Assembly (NCBI GenBank): GCA_031772625.1
Contig: CM062811.1
Span: 651,870,871-651,934,870 of the forward strand
Length of the DNA stretch: 64,000 nt
Source of the DNA: Pinus tabuliformis
Taxonomy: Eukaryota > Streptophyta > Pinopsida > Pinales > Pinaceae
Direction of reading: 5' to 3'
The translations under genes and the position numbers were made by a program. The notes beneath the pieces are model-generated. The model had not been told where the DNA came from. It ran no database searches and saw only the letters and a program-made list of their open reading frames with translations. The first letter of the stretch is position 1, and the number at the start of each line of letters is the position of its first letter. Positions 1 through 9,973 of this stretch are shown here, piece after piece.

Positions 1-149
1 ACCCTTGTTGAAGCTGTGTTCCAGAACAGAGCCGTGAATTTACTGTGTAAAACCCTTGTTGAAGCCGTGTTCTGAAACCAAAGCCGTGAATTGACTGTGT
101 GAAGCCGTTTTGAAGCTGTGTTTCAAATAGAACAGAGCCGTAAAAACCA
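1..149 (+). repeat. 51-bp tandem repeat upstream of the first ORF
   Basis: Three imperfect units begin near positions 1, 52 and 101. Each carries the words TTGAAGC(T/C)GTGTT and AGCCGTGAATT or close variants. The array stops right at the start codon of the ORF at 150. It may extend left of the window. It is probably part of the leader or spacer of the LTR element that holds the following ORFs. Confidence 0.7.
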
Positions 150-1142
150 ATGGGGAAGCTCTTGAGGGCAGAACCGGAAGGTTCAAAGTTTTTGGAGGGT
201 TATCCTCAGGTCAAGGAGGCATTACAAAAGGCAAATTGGTTACAATGCGTACAGAAGTTCAAAGGCTACCATAAGGAGGTGACAAAGGCCTTTGCAAGGT
301 CCTTCAGAGAAAAAGATGGTCACGTGGAGATAGGAGACTTACAATTCACAGTCAATGAAAGCAGCATAGCTCAAGCTACCTCACTTCCACAGACCGGAGA
401 AAGGTGGTTTAAGAACCGGGCAGTTCAAGATCAGCAGTGGAAACGAATTTTGAAAAACCCAGGTATGGACACAAGTATCTTTACCAAAGGGATTCCGGTT
501 TCTTATGTTAAAGAAGAGTGGACCACTTTACTCTTGTTAGTGCAGAAATTTTTCACTTGTGAAGGAAGATTTGGGGTCTTATATGTTTATCATGCAAAGG
601 TGATGATGCATTTTCTAGGAGATGATATTAACCTCCCTTACTTTCTATTTTCAAGTCTTAAGAAAATGTGTGCAATGGTCCAAAAGAACCCTAGAAATGT
701 TGAAGCACATTTATGTCATCACGGTCTTGTGAAATTGCTGGTAGAGGAACAATTAAAATCAAAAAGAGACTCATGGGAGAGGTTTATCATAAGAAACCAT
801 TTTCAAGAATTAGGAGAAACTTCTGGAGGGTCCCCTCAAGTGCCAAAAAGAAGTAGAAGAAAAAGAGGAGAGGGGGTTAACCAAGAAACCACTGCCCAAA
901 CAGAAACCATTGTTCCTGATACTACTATGCCTGAGACAACTGCCCAAGAAGAAACAATTCAAGACCAGTTTGATGAGGAAACTGATATACAGCATCCTGA
1001 ACAGGATATTGATCCTGGATTTAATGAAGATAATAACCAAGCAGCCCAAGGAATTATCACTGAAACTCTTTCAGAACTTGCTCAGAAAAGGAAAGAAGGG
1101 AAGAAGAAACGTAAGCAAGATAAAGGTAAATCTGTAGTCTAA
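150..1142 (+). CDS. 330-aa protein, probable accessory ORF of an LTR element; function unknown
   Basis: An open frame of 330 residues begins at the first ATG after the 51-bp repeats. Residues about 1-220 look like a folded, mostly helical domain with many aromatic and hydrophobic residues (for example WERFIIRNHF near 210). The rest is a low-complexity tail rich in Glu, Gln, Thr and Lys, starting with a basic patch (KRSRRKRG). No signal peptide or membrane segment is evident. I recall similar proteins as repeated 'hypothetical proteins' in gymnosperm genomes, vaguely like plant-mobile-domain or 'putative plant transposon' proteins, but I could not search. The ORFs downstream, a polypurine tract and an LTR-like sequence suggest it is the 3' accessory coding region of a large LTR element whose gag-pol, if any, lies left of the window. 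A host gene is less likely. Confidence 0.55.
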   Translation: MGKLLRAEPEGSKFLEGYPQVKEALQKANWLQCVQKFKGYHKEVTKAFARSFREKDGHVEIGDLQFTVNESSIAQATSLPQTGERWFKNRAVQDQQWKRILKNPGMDTSIFTKGIPVSYVKEEWTTLLLLVQKFFTCEGRFGVLYVYHAKVMMHFLGDDINLPYFLFSSLKKMCAMVQKNPRNVEAHLCHHGLVKLLVEEQLKSKRDSWERFIIRNHFQELGETSGGSPQVPKRSRRKRGEGVNQETTAQTETIVPDTTMPETTAQEETIQDQFDEETDIQHPEQDIDPGFNEDNNQAAQGIITETLSELAQKRKEGKKKRKQDKGKSVV

Positions 1143-1202
1143 GAAACTCCCCTCACTCCTGAGAATACCGGTGAGGAAGATACTCAGCCCTTAGCTCAAA
1201 GA

Positions 1203-1679
1203 ATGGCTAAACTTCATAAAACTGCCCTCTTTAAAAAGGTGGAAAAACAGAAGCAAAAAGTACCAAAGGAAAAACAACAGAAAATACCAAAAGAAAAACA
1301 GAGTACCACCTCTGTAAGAAGGAGCAGCAGATTACAAAATAGAAAAGTAGGGGCCACAAAGGGTAAACAGTCATTCTTCATTGACTTAAGCTCACCCCAA
1401 AAAGGTGCTGCAAGTCCTGACTTGGAGGAAAGTCCTTCACACGCTGAGCACATTGAGACTACTCCTCCACATGAGGAAAGTCCGTTTGAACATGAACTTG
1501 AGCATGAACATGGATCTGAATGTGATTATGAACCAAGTCCCAAAAAGTCACCTGAAGTGGACCCGGAGCAGCAAAAAGTATATAATTATCTGGAAACATT
1601 GGAGCAAGCAGCCGCTGGCCCAAGTAATGTTCAGCCTTTAGAACAACAAGTCCACTCCTTGAAACAGGAAATTTTTTAG
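1203..1679 (+). pseudogene. Charged low-complexity ORF of the same LTR element
   Basis: A 158-residue open stretch with a strongly basic first part (repeats of the type KEKQQKIPKEKQ and a RRSSRLQNRK patch) and an acidic second part rich in Glu, His, Ser and Pro (SPxxEExP-like repeats). It ends in a segment with heptad-like Leu and Gln spacing, which may begin a coiled coil. The basic patch could bind nucleic acid or act as a nuclear-localisation signal; this is inference. It follows the 330-aa ORF closely and shares its codon style, so it is probably part of the same old coding region. The whole region looks broken in a few places. Confidence 0.45.
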
Positions 1680-1721
1680 ATTGAGGTTCTAAATCGACAT
1701 ATCACGCAAGAAAATGAGAAG

Positions 1722-1952
1722 TTGAAAGAGCAAGCCAAATTGGATAAGATGATTCATGATAACACCATGTTACATTTGGGCCTGTGGAAAAGAAATAACA
1801 AAAAGTTAAGGAAGAGATGCAAAAAGCTAAACAGAGCCTTGATCAACCTAAAGTTCAGATGCTTAGTAAAGAAGCCAAGGGTGAATGTGTCTACACAGAG
1901 AAAGAAGAGGAGATTGGATGTCTTGGCAGAGGCATCACAGCAGGTTGATTGA
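1722..1952 (+). pseudogene. Basic, coiled-coil-like tail of the accessory coding region
   Basis: A 76-residue stretch, very rich in Lys, Arg and Leu (for example RNNKKLRKRCKKLNRALINL), ending about 45 bp before a polypurine tract. It has the composition of a basic coiled coil. With the two preceding ORFs it fills the space between the 51-bp repeats and the putative 3' LTR. No enzyme motif is seen. Confidence 0.35.
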
Positions 1953-1986
1953 TCAGTGTTTTTTCATGAGGACATGCAATGCCCTC

Positions 1987-1998
1987 GTAGTGGGGGTA
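1987..1998 (+). promoter_or_regulatory. Candidate polypurine tract before a 3' LTR
   Basis: The run GTAGTGGGGGTA is directly followed by TGTAGAGTCCC. A G-rich purine tract next to a TG dinucleotide is the usual junction of internal region and 3' LTR in plant LTR elements. The matching 5' LTR would lie outside the window, so the call cannot be confirmed by comparing LTRs. Confidence 0.5.
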
Positions 1999-2171
1999 TG
2001 TAGAGTCCCTACTTTACACCTTATCATCCACCATTACCTACTGTTTTCATCACTTTCCTCTCTCTTTTGCCTCATTTTCCACCCAGATCATTACATTAGT
2101 TGTCATTAAACATGATCAAGTGAGCTTTGCTAATGGGTGATTGTTTTGTTTAGTTTTTGACATACTTGCAG

Positions 2172-2249
2172 GTATTCCGCAGCTTTCTACTGATTCCGCA
2201 GCCATCTGCTGATTCCGCAGCCATCTGATGATCCCGCAGCCATTTTGTT
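2172..2249 (+). repeat. 19-bp tandem repeat, four units
   Basis: Units begin near 2172, 2192, 2211 and 2230. The consensus is GATTCCGCAGCCATCTGCT, with the first and last units more diverged. It lies in the presumed U3 part of the LTR, upstream of the TATA box, where tandem repeats often act as enhancer-like blocks. That role is inference. Confidence 0.8.
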
Positions 2250-2626
2250 GATTTCAAGGTTCCACGTGCTATTTTACAGAATGAGCCACGTGGGCATGTT
2301 GGAATATACGTGCTCGAGGTTCCTATGCCATCAGTTCAGCCGGCCACGTCATTTGTACCTCCGGTCAAAGGGGGTCAAGTTTCGGTCAAATAAAGGAAGC
2401 TCAACGTGGATACGTAAGCTGTTTGATCACGTCGGTGGAAAAGGTGACTTGTCCATGTTTTGGAAGCCGTGGGGGACATGATCTAATGTTAGATTCATTG
2501 CCCATATCGACCAGGACCTCCAGCTTGACCACGAAGCCTATGACGTGTTAACTGCACCTTCAATACGCATGCTTTTCAGTTATTTTCTGTTTTATGCTTT
2601 ACGTATCAGGCTATCTTGTAGATGCC

Positions 2627-2635
2627 TATATATAT
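2627..2635 (+). promoter_or_regulatory. TATA-like box in candidate LTR
   Basis: TATATATAT preceded by GATGCC, about 630 bp into the candidate LTR. The position fits a U3/R boundary just downstream. No other support. Confidence 0.35.
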
Positions 2636-3000
2636 TTGCGTCTGCATACGCTTATGTTACCCTTTAGATGCTGTAGTGTATGTATTTGTGAGAATTTTGG
2701 CACGTTTTCAAACTCTGTTTTTATAAGAGCTGTTCCAGCACTTTTGGATTATGTATCTCTGCATATAAAGTAATGGAAACGCTGTTTTGAAGTCTTAAGA
2801 GCATCTGAGTTTTCTGTGGATAATATGAATGGAGGGCCCCTGTTCGTATTAGCCTTGTAAAGTATTTTCATGTTTATATTTCTGCAATTTCTTTATTTTA
2901 CAAACATAATTTCCTTTCTTGAGTTATGTACAACTTGATTTCTCTTTATTGCTGCAGCCTTTATTTTCACTGATCAGATTTACTTCTTTGCAGGTTTTCA

Positions 3001-5310
3001 CCCGGGATTAAGTGTGTTGTGTTTGCTTTAATATCTAATGGTAGTTGCAGTTGTCTTGTTCATAATGCTGCCCTTTTTACTCTGTTTTCTAGACTAGTTT
3101 TAGCTTAGTTTTACAAGTTGGATGCTAACTAATTTATGCTCTCTTTATCATGAATGGCTTATATTTCAAGAGAACAGAACACTAATTAATTGCAGCTTGT
3201 ATTTGAGTAGTCTTGGCTTGTGATACTAATACTTTTTCCACTTGTTACACATAATCACATATGTAGGAAGCAGTATGTTGGAAAAGGCTTAGTAGTGTTA
3301 CAATTTGTCAATTAGAGTAGATTAGAGTTTTTATCAATTCTTGGATTTGTCTTCAGCTACCTCCTAATCGTGTTTTACGCAGTACTATGTGGTAGAAGTA
3401 GGGAGTTAGGAGGAGATAATCATTAACATCAATCCTTGAAGTGATTTTCTTGTTTCTTTTATTTGCAGCAATATGGATAGAGACTAATGCCATTAGAACG
3501 TGGTCATTTACTTTCAAGTCATTTTAATTTATTCATTTCTTTCAAGTTCTTTTCCTTTACAAATTCAGCAAGTAATTAGAAATCACCTTCACACACACTT
3601 TCACTCATATAGAACTCACTTTTCACACACTTGCACTCATCTGTCTATAACCATCACTCCATCTTAGGAAGATAAGTTAACCATAAAACAACACCCCAAA
3701 ACGACAAAAGCTCTAAGAAAAGTTGCTTCAGTACATATAATACACCCTCACTTCATCAGCTTACGAGCCCCGGGTTGACAATTAATGACATCAATTTAGG
3801 AACACTAAATTGACTAAACAGCAGTACGAAGACAATCATACTTACTTGGCATGGATGATTAGACTTATCACATTTTGTTACGTGATGGCTTATCATGTTG
3901 TTAGGTAGCCAACAAATCTAGTTTCCTTCTAGGCAGGTTTAGACCACCTAACCATATGTATACGGATGTAACTTACCCTATTTTTATGTTAACGAAAAAT
4001 AAAAGTTTTATTAAACTTACAATAAAAAAAAATATATTATCATAATTATAATATTATAATAATAATATTTTATACTACAATAATAATTATTATAATTATA
4101 TATTTATTAATATCAATATTTAATTAATTTTTTGAGTTTATAATATTAATAATCCTTTGGTTTTATTATATTATAATATTAATAATATTATCATATTATT
4201 ATAATAAATAATTATAAATTAGAAATTATTTTAATTATTATTTAATTATATATCTATTAATATTAATATTAACCATATATATCCATCACATTTACTAATT
4301 TATTTGTACATGTGATTTTTATATATCTAACGACTTATATCAGCCATATATTAATGTAATTGGGCTAGTTTAAATGTAATTTTCACAGAATCATATAACC
4401 ATTTATTAAAAGCTAATCTTCCGCATATTATAAAAACAAAATATAATTGTAAATCCGTAATATTCCTGAGGAGTTGTTTACCCTTGAAGGTCGACAGCCA
4501 AATTAATATATTTCCCCAACAACTAACATCTTTTATTAAAGGTTTCATACTTCCGTAAAGCTCCTACTGCTCGTATTTAAAGCATCTTTGATGACTGTTA
4601 CTTGTGATGATACCACCTGTATTATGATGGAGTTATCATAATGGTAACATGCTTTTAGGATATATAAGGCGTAAATTAGTTAGTGTGGGTTATGTTTAAT
4701 TTTTATTAAATTTTAAATTAAAATTTTATATTTAGAATTTAAAGGGTAAGAGTTAAGGGTAGAGATAGTTAGTTTAGATCTATCTTAATTCTGGATCTAC
4801 TAAGCAATGAGAGAGATCAAATTTCTTTTCATTTTATAAGAGGTTTGCATCTCAAGAGATTTGATCCGGTGGATCTGAAGTTAAGATGGATCTCGGTTGT
4901 TTTTATGGAGAAATATTTAAGTGAGACTTTATGGAGTTTGTCGCAGATTTCTAGCCAGAACCCAATGAAAGAAATTATGGCCAATTCTTGATTTGCATTG
5001 CTTAAACTAGCTTTTTGATTGCATATATGGATTCAACACCCTAAAGAACCCCAGGGCACTTCGATTGCGAAGAGTTCACCTCTCAAACTTGTGATTTCAA
5101 TTAATCACTACTAGATTCTAGACAAATTAAATTAGAAAATAAAGCAGGAAACTTAAAGACTATGCGGTTTTTATTATTAATTATAATTATAATAGTAATG
5201 TTTTTTTTTGTTTGTTAGTTTTATGTAATTTGACCAAGTTAAAATGTTTTATTGATAATTATTATTGTTATTTTTTTGTCTGAGTCAAAATGTTTATTGT
5301 TTATTCTAGA
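3001..5310. other. AT-rich spacer, no gene seen
   Basis: I see no coding-looking frame longer than about 65 codons and no RNA gene. Positions 4020-4290 are almost pure A/T, built from AATATTATAAT-like words. Short direct repeats (CACACACTTTCACTCAT and TTCACACACTTGCACTCAT) occur near 3590-3640. The remainder shows no structure I can interpret. Confidence 0.6.
4020..4290. repeat. AT-only low-complexity tract
   Basis: About 270 bp composed nearly wholly of A and T in irregular TAATATTATAA words. It is neither a clean microsatellite nor a clear palindrome. Confidence 0.8.
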
Positions 5311-5710
5311 TTTAATTTAAAAAATGTTCTAGAATAAAATAAAATTAAAATATTTTGATTTTGAAATGAGTCATGGGTTTTGGGAAAGTGGTATTGATAA
5401 GTCATGAGCATGACCTATGGTATTGTAAAAAATCCTATTTACAAGTCAATAATATGCATGGTAAAATGGGGGAGGAAAACTATGGTTAAGAAGATTGTTA
5501 TATTCTAAGTTTATTGAAAGTATTAAGTTTTAATTTAAAAAATGTTATATAATTAAATTATAATAAAATGTTTATAAATATTTTTATTTTTAAAATGAGT
5601 TATATTTTTTGGCCATTTAGTATTGATAAGTTAGAAGTCAATAATATCCATGGTAAAATGGGAGTGAATATTCAAGGTTAAGAATCTTGCTATATTATAC
5701 GTATTAAATT
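5311..5710 (+). repeat. Diverged tandem duplication, about 200-bp unit
   Basis: Unit 1 (about 5311-5528) and unit 2 (about 5529-5710) both start with TTTAATTTAAAAAATGTT. They share blocks such as GTATTGATAAGT, AGTCAATAATAT and ATGGTAAAATGGG, then a closing GGTTAAGAA. Unit 2 lacks roughly 35-40 bp in the middle. Divergence is high, so the duplication is old. Confidence 0.75.
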
Positions 5711-6041
5711 TTCATATGTTTATTAATTAAATTTTAACATACTTAGAAAATCAATATTTTAATTTATATGGTAACATCAATCTTAATTTATGACTACTAT
5801 TAGTATGTTAGTAATTTTATTAATAAAAACACATTTACAATAAAAAAAATGAATTTAAAAAATATATACATATAATGTCTCACATCTAACTCTTATACAT
5901 CTTCTAACTCCTATATATCTACATATAATGTCTCACTTTCTTTTGCAAAACTTTTTTAAACATAAATTTTCACCTTTTTAGACTATCATGAATAAAAATT
6001 ATAAAAACATTTTAATTTCAATTTAGAAATTTTAATTTAAA
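5711..6041. other. AT-rich spacer, left flank of the LINE
   Basis: Non-coding, with a short repeated word (TCTCAC and ACATATAATGTCTCAC near 5865-5935). It ends in an AT run directly left of the poly-T tract that marks the LINE 3' end. Confidence 0.5.
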
Positions 6042-6260
6042 TTTTTTTTTAACAGAAATAGTTGAATTTTATTAAAAGATATGGTTGGGCCTGAGCCAAA
6101 CAACCTCTACTACAGCCAATTGTAAGATTTATGACGTTTTAGGATCCACATAATCTAGCTTTGGTATTGGGCTTTTGTTGTTGCATTTGATTCTTTTGAG
6201 ATATCTTAGAGTTCATTGCTTTGCACTTAGAGTCTAAAAAGCCTGACTTTTTCTTTCCAG

Positions 6261-6700
6261 TTTCCTTTGGTGGGATAAGACAGCCCTGACTTACCCAGAA
6301 TCGCTTCCAGCAACTCGGAAACTGCAGCCTCTGACATTGCTATTCAAACACATTAGCTATGGCAAGCCAGTTGCGTGGTTCGATTTGTATTGCTAGAGCA
6401 GCAATAACTTGCAAGACTGCGATGATTGACTTTCCAACTGCGTTGTATACCTGTGTCAAAGCTGAGCTTTATCTTTCCGCTTTCCTTTGGTGGGATAAGA
6501 CGGAACTGACTTACCCAGGATCGCTTCCAGTAGTTCAAAAATTGAAGCCTCTGACATTGCTATTTGAATGCATTACCTGTGGCAAGCCAGTTGCGTGGTT
6601 CGATTTGTACTGTTGGAGCAGCAATGAGTCAATACCTGCAAGACTGTGATGATTGACTTTCCAACAACGTTGTATACTTGTGTCAAAGCCGTGGATCAAC
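6261..6700 (-). repeat. 220-bp tandem duplication in the LINE 3' UTR
   Basis: Unit 1 covers 6261-6480 and unit 2 starts at 6481; both begin TTTCCTTTGGTGGGATAAGAC on the plus strand, offset exactly 220 bp. They share long blocks such as GCAAGCCAGTTGCGTGGTTC. Unit 2 has a small insertion (GAGTCAATACC region). The array sits between the RNase H stop (6842) and the poly-A end. Confidence 0.85.
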
Positions 6701-6841
6701 GTCGTTCTTCTGCATTTAGCTACGATTTGGGTGAATATTGTGTTTGCCAAGGTTTTCTCTTTCATGAAATAGAACTGTTGCGTAGGGAGAAACAAAGACA
6801 TTGTCTTGGCTGCCCTATCCATGCTCAACTATCCTTCTCTA

Positions 6842-7552
6842 TTAAGGGATTAGGTGTCTTTCAGTTTTTTCATCATTCTTTGACATAAAACCTTGTGCTA
6901 ATAGACATCCTTTATTTCCCATAATGTCAGCTTCCGTGTTCGGAGTTCGGAGGATATGGTAGAATGAGTAGGAAGAGAAGTTTTGCAACATCTTTCTTAT
7001 TCTTTCAAGGGTCTTGTTCGGCATAGAACTATTGAGATGTTTGCCAGTGTTGAGGATTTTAATCAGGATTTTGGAATCCTCGAAGACTTGTAGGTTTTCC
7101 CCTCTGTTCCTCTGCGCATGCTGACATGCTTTGAGCAATCCAAGGATCTCGGCCTGGTTGTTAGTGCTATGTCCTAGGCCCCAACTGAAGCTGTCCTTTT
7201 TGTGCCCATCTGAGGAGTAGATTGTTCCTCCTGCGCCTGATTTCCCCAGGTTTCCTTTGGAGGCTCCATCGAAGAATATCGTGACTTTGCCTTGTTTTTT
7301 CCACCACTTTTGAAAGTCTGCCTCAAAGATCCGAAGCCACCACTCTGGATTGTGACAAGGTTGGGAGAGGTTCTTTTTGTTGCTGACCTGTCTCAGGGAT
7401 TCTCCTAGCCATCTGTGCTCTTCGGGGAGTAGAGAATTGTCTGGCTTGTCGGGTCTATTTTCATAAGTTTCCAGTAGCAAATATTTGGCCTTGGCAGTCA
7501 CTATATTGGTGGATTTTATTCTATTTTTGAAGATGGCTTCATTCCTTGCCAA
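6842..7552 (-). pseudogene. LINE ORF2 C-terminal RNase H domain
   Basis: The stretch encodes a type I RNase H fold at about residues 88-215 of this frame. FFDGASKGN gives the first catalytic Asp, STNNQAEILGL the Glu, VFEDSKILI the next Asp, and RTPNTEADIMGNKG the last acidic motif. All four acidic positions are present, so this domain is the best-preserved part of the LINE. In plant L1 elements this domain removes RNA during target-primed reverse transcription. The upstream part (MARNEAIFKNRI, then WLGESLRQVSN) is the usual linker after the zinc-finger-like zf-RVT region. The frame closes at 6842, which is probably the true ORF2 stop. Confidence 0.85.
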
Positions 7553-8164
7553 CCAGATTCCCCAACAGATGTATTTTGGAATTGCATTCCAGATTTTAGC
7601 CCATGTTGATTTGCTCTTCAGAGTGTGAGGGTAGCGCTCTTTCCATGAGGCGAAGAGACTAACTATTGAAATCTACTCTGGAATTTGGGCGTTATGCCCC
7701 AACATTACTTGTAACTAGGCTTCTTGAGAGAAGGGGTAGTCAATGAACAGGTGTTCAATCATTTCCCGAGCCTTGCAGCAGAGAGGGCATCTATGGGGTC
7801 CAATAATTCCATGTTTCTCTAAATTATCTCCAGTGAGGACTCTTCTGTGCATGAGAATCTAGCAGAAGAAATTGATTTTTGGGAGGCCAAATGGGTTCCA
7901 AACTTGCTACCAAAGCTTTGTAGAGTGGATTTGATGCAGTTGTTCTTGAATATCTGCAAAGCCCTGCCGTGTTGTGTATGCTCTGGTCGTCCCCCAGCCC
8001 CACTTGTCCCTCGAATGGAGATGCACTAGAGCCAAACTAGAGAGCTTAGCTAGAAGGAGATGGAGTTGAGGGAGCATCCAGTCAGGGGGGCGATGGAGAG
8101 CCCAATTATTCTAGTTCCCCATGGAATCGCAAGTGCATATGTCAGCAAGTTTGTGGATACCTTT
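7553..8164 (-). pseudogene. LINE ORF2 zf-RVT region
   Basis: Minus-strand translation around 7810-7690 gives CPLCCKAREMIEHLF, the CxxC...H core of the zf-RVT zinc-binding region between RT and RNase H in plant LINE ORF2. A following segment reads DYPFSQEA and then a stop. The region contains stops and has no long open frame. It is identified by position and by this motif. Confidence 0.65.
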
Positions 8165-9937
8165 TTAGATGAGCCAGTTGTGCAAGTCTACAATTTTCGA
8201 TGTAAGATTTAGGGGTTGGAGGCTCATGATATTGTCTTCCCACAATCCAATTCTTTTCCCGTTTCTTGGGATTCTATAGAGTTTTTCTTTAAAGAACTCC
8301 CAACCTTGGTTGCACAACTTCCATAGCGTGGTTCCTTTGTTGGAAGCTCCTTCTTCCATATTCTTGATTGAGAGTCTGTGCAGATATTTTTTAATTAGAA
8401 TTTGACTTACAGGATGTCTTTGATTTGAGAAGATTTTCTAGAGAATCTTACCTCCCAAAGCCAGATTGGCCAACCTGGGATCTCTTCCCTGTAGTCCACC
8501 TTCAAATATTGGCCTTTTCACTGTGTCTTAGCTTACAAGATGCATTTTTTTGGTTCCCCTTTCCTCCTTGCCATATGAAATTTCGAATAAGCTTAACTAG
8601 CTATTCGATGATCATTTTTGGGGCTAAAAGGAACAAAGCCTAGTAGATAGGAAGGGATGAGAGAACTGACTTAACAAGAGTGAGCTTCCCGGCTGTGGTA
8701 AGCCACTGCCCACCCCATGAAGTCATTTTTGCCTTGATTTTGCTAATGATTTCCATCCAATGAGGGGCCTTGCTAGTTCCCAATGTTAAAGGTAGGCCTA
8801 AATACTTGAATTTTTCCCAAGAGACATAGCCAGTGAAGCCCAGGGCTTGAGAAATCCCGAGAATAGTTCGCTGATCTACCGCCCAGCCATACACTGCAAT
8901 TTTCCTCTTATTGACCATAGCTCCAGAGACTCTGTAGAAGCTTTGTATTACTCCATTGAAGGCCCTTGCTATTTTAATGGAGGCTCCTCCCATAAGGATA
9001 GAGTCATCGGCAAACAAGGCATGATTGATTAGGGTTGTTCCATTTATCGCCATGATGCCGGAAGAGTCCCATTGAGATTCTCTGCTGAGAGCTTACGGCT
9101 CAGGGAGTCTGCCATCAGAATGTACATGAAGGGGGACAGAGGGCAGCCTTGCCTAATGCCCCTCGAAGCTTTGAAGTATTTTGCTGGCATGCCATTTACT
9201 AGAGGGGCTATCCAAGGTTCTCTAATACATGCTTTAATCAATTTTATAAATTCAAGGCTGAAACCAAATGTAGAAAGAACTTGGAGGAGGAAAGAGTTCC
9301 TTACTTGGCCAAAGGCATTCACCATGTCCAGCTTGATGATCATACCTTTCTCTTTGCATTGATTGCTAGAGTGGATGATTTCCTGCACCAGTATCACGTT
9401 TTCCAGGATATGCATGCCTTTGACAAAGCCTCATTGGTTGGGCGAGATGATTTTTTCCAGCAACGACTTTATTCTATTTGAAAGTAGCTTGGTGAGAATT
9501 TTGTAGGACACATTACATAGCGAGATTGGCCTGAAGCAATCAAACACCACCGGGTTGGCTTCTTTGGGGATTAGAGTTATGAAAGTGGAGTTTGTGCTTC
9601 CTCCCACTTTGGTTTTTTGGAGGAAGCCTTTGATCATTCGATACAAATCAGCCTTGATGATGTCCCAACAGATTCTATAAAAGTGTATGGAGAACCCATC
9701 CGGTCCTGGAACTTTTTCTGGTTCCATCTTCCATATGACATTGCTGATTTCATCTTTAGAGATGGGCTTCAAGAGAGTTGAGTTATCCTCCTCGTTAACC
9801 AGCCTTGGAACGTGCTTGAGGAAGTCTTGAGCTCCCTTATCATTCTCCACACCTTCTTCTTTGTACAACTGCTGAAAATGAGAGGTTGCAACCTCTTTTA
9901 TCAGAGTTGTTCCTTTGAGAACAACCCCATCCGGCAA
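8165..9937 (-). pseudogene. LINE ORF2 reverse transcriptase
   Basis: Read right to left, the RT motifs occur in canonical order: PGPDGFSIHFYR (near 9700), FITLIPKEANP and FRPISLCNVSYK (near 9580-9500), GIRQGCPLSPFMY (near 9140), then the catalytic box LFADDSIL (near 9010). After these come the thumb-like KYLGLPL and WGGQWLTTAGK segments (near 8780-8690). The YADD-type active site is intact as FADD. Frame changes lie near 9050 and between 8360 and 8640, and a stop near 9430, so no full polypeptide could be made. This is the enzyme for target-primed reverse transcription. Confidence 0.85.
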
Positions 9938-9973
9938 GGTGATTTCAGTAATGTGATTTCTAGAAAGACAAGT

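Larger units (their letters stand above)
1999..3000 (+). mobile_element. Candidate 3' LTR (right end uncertain)
   Basis: It starts with TGTAGAGTCC right after the polypurine tract. It contains a 19-bp tandem repeat (2172-2249) and a TATA-like box (2627-2635). No coding sequence is evident. The right end is unknown; a CA at about 2999-3000 is one candidate. Without the other LTR or a target-site duplication the end is a guess anywhere between about 2700 and 3000. Confidence 0.4.

Noticed and set aside
2245-2481. 78-aa ORF inside the candidate LTR
   Set aside because: Starts within the 19-bp repeat array and has no domain; LTR U3 regions often contain such chance frames.
7847-8029. 60-aa plus-strand ORF with Cys pairs
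   Set aside because: It lies antisense within LINE ORF2; the composition is a by-product of the opposite strand.
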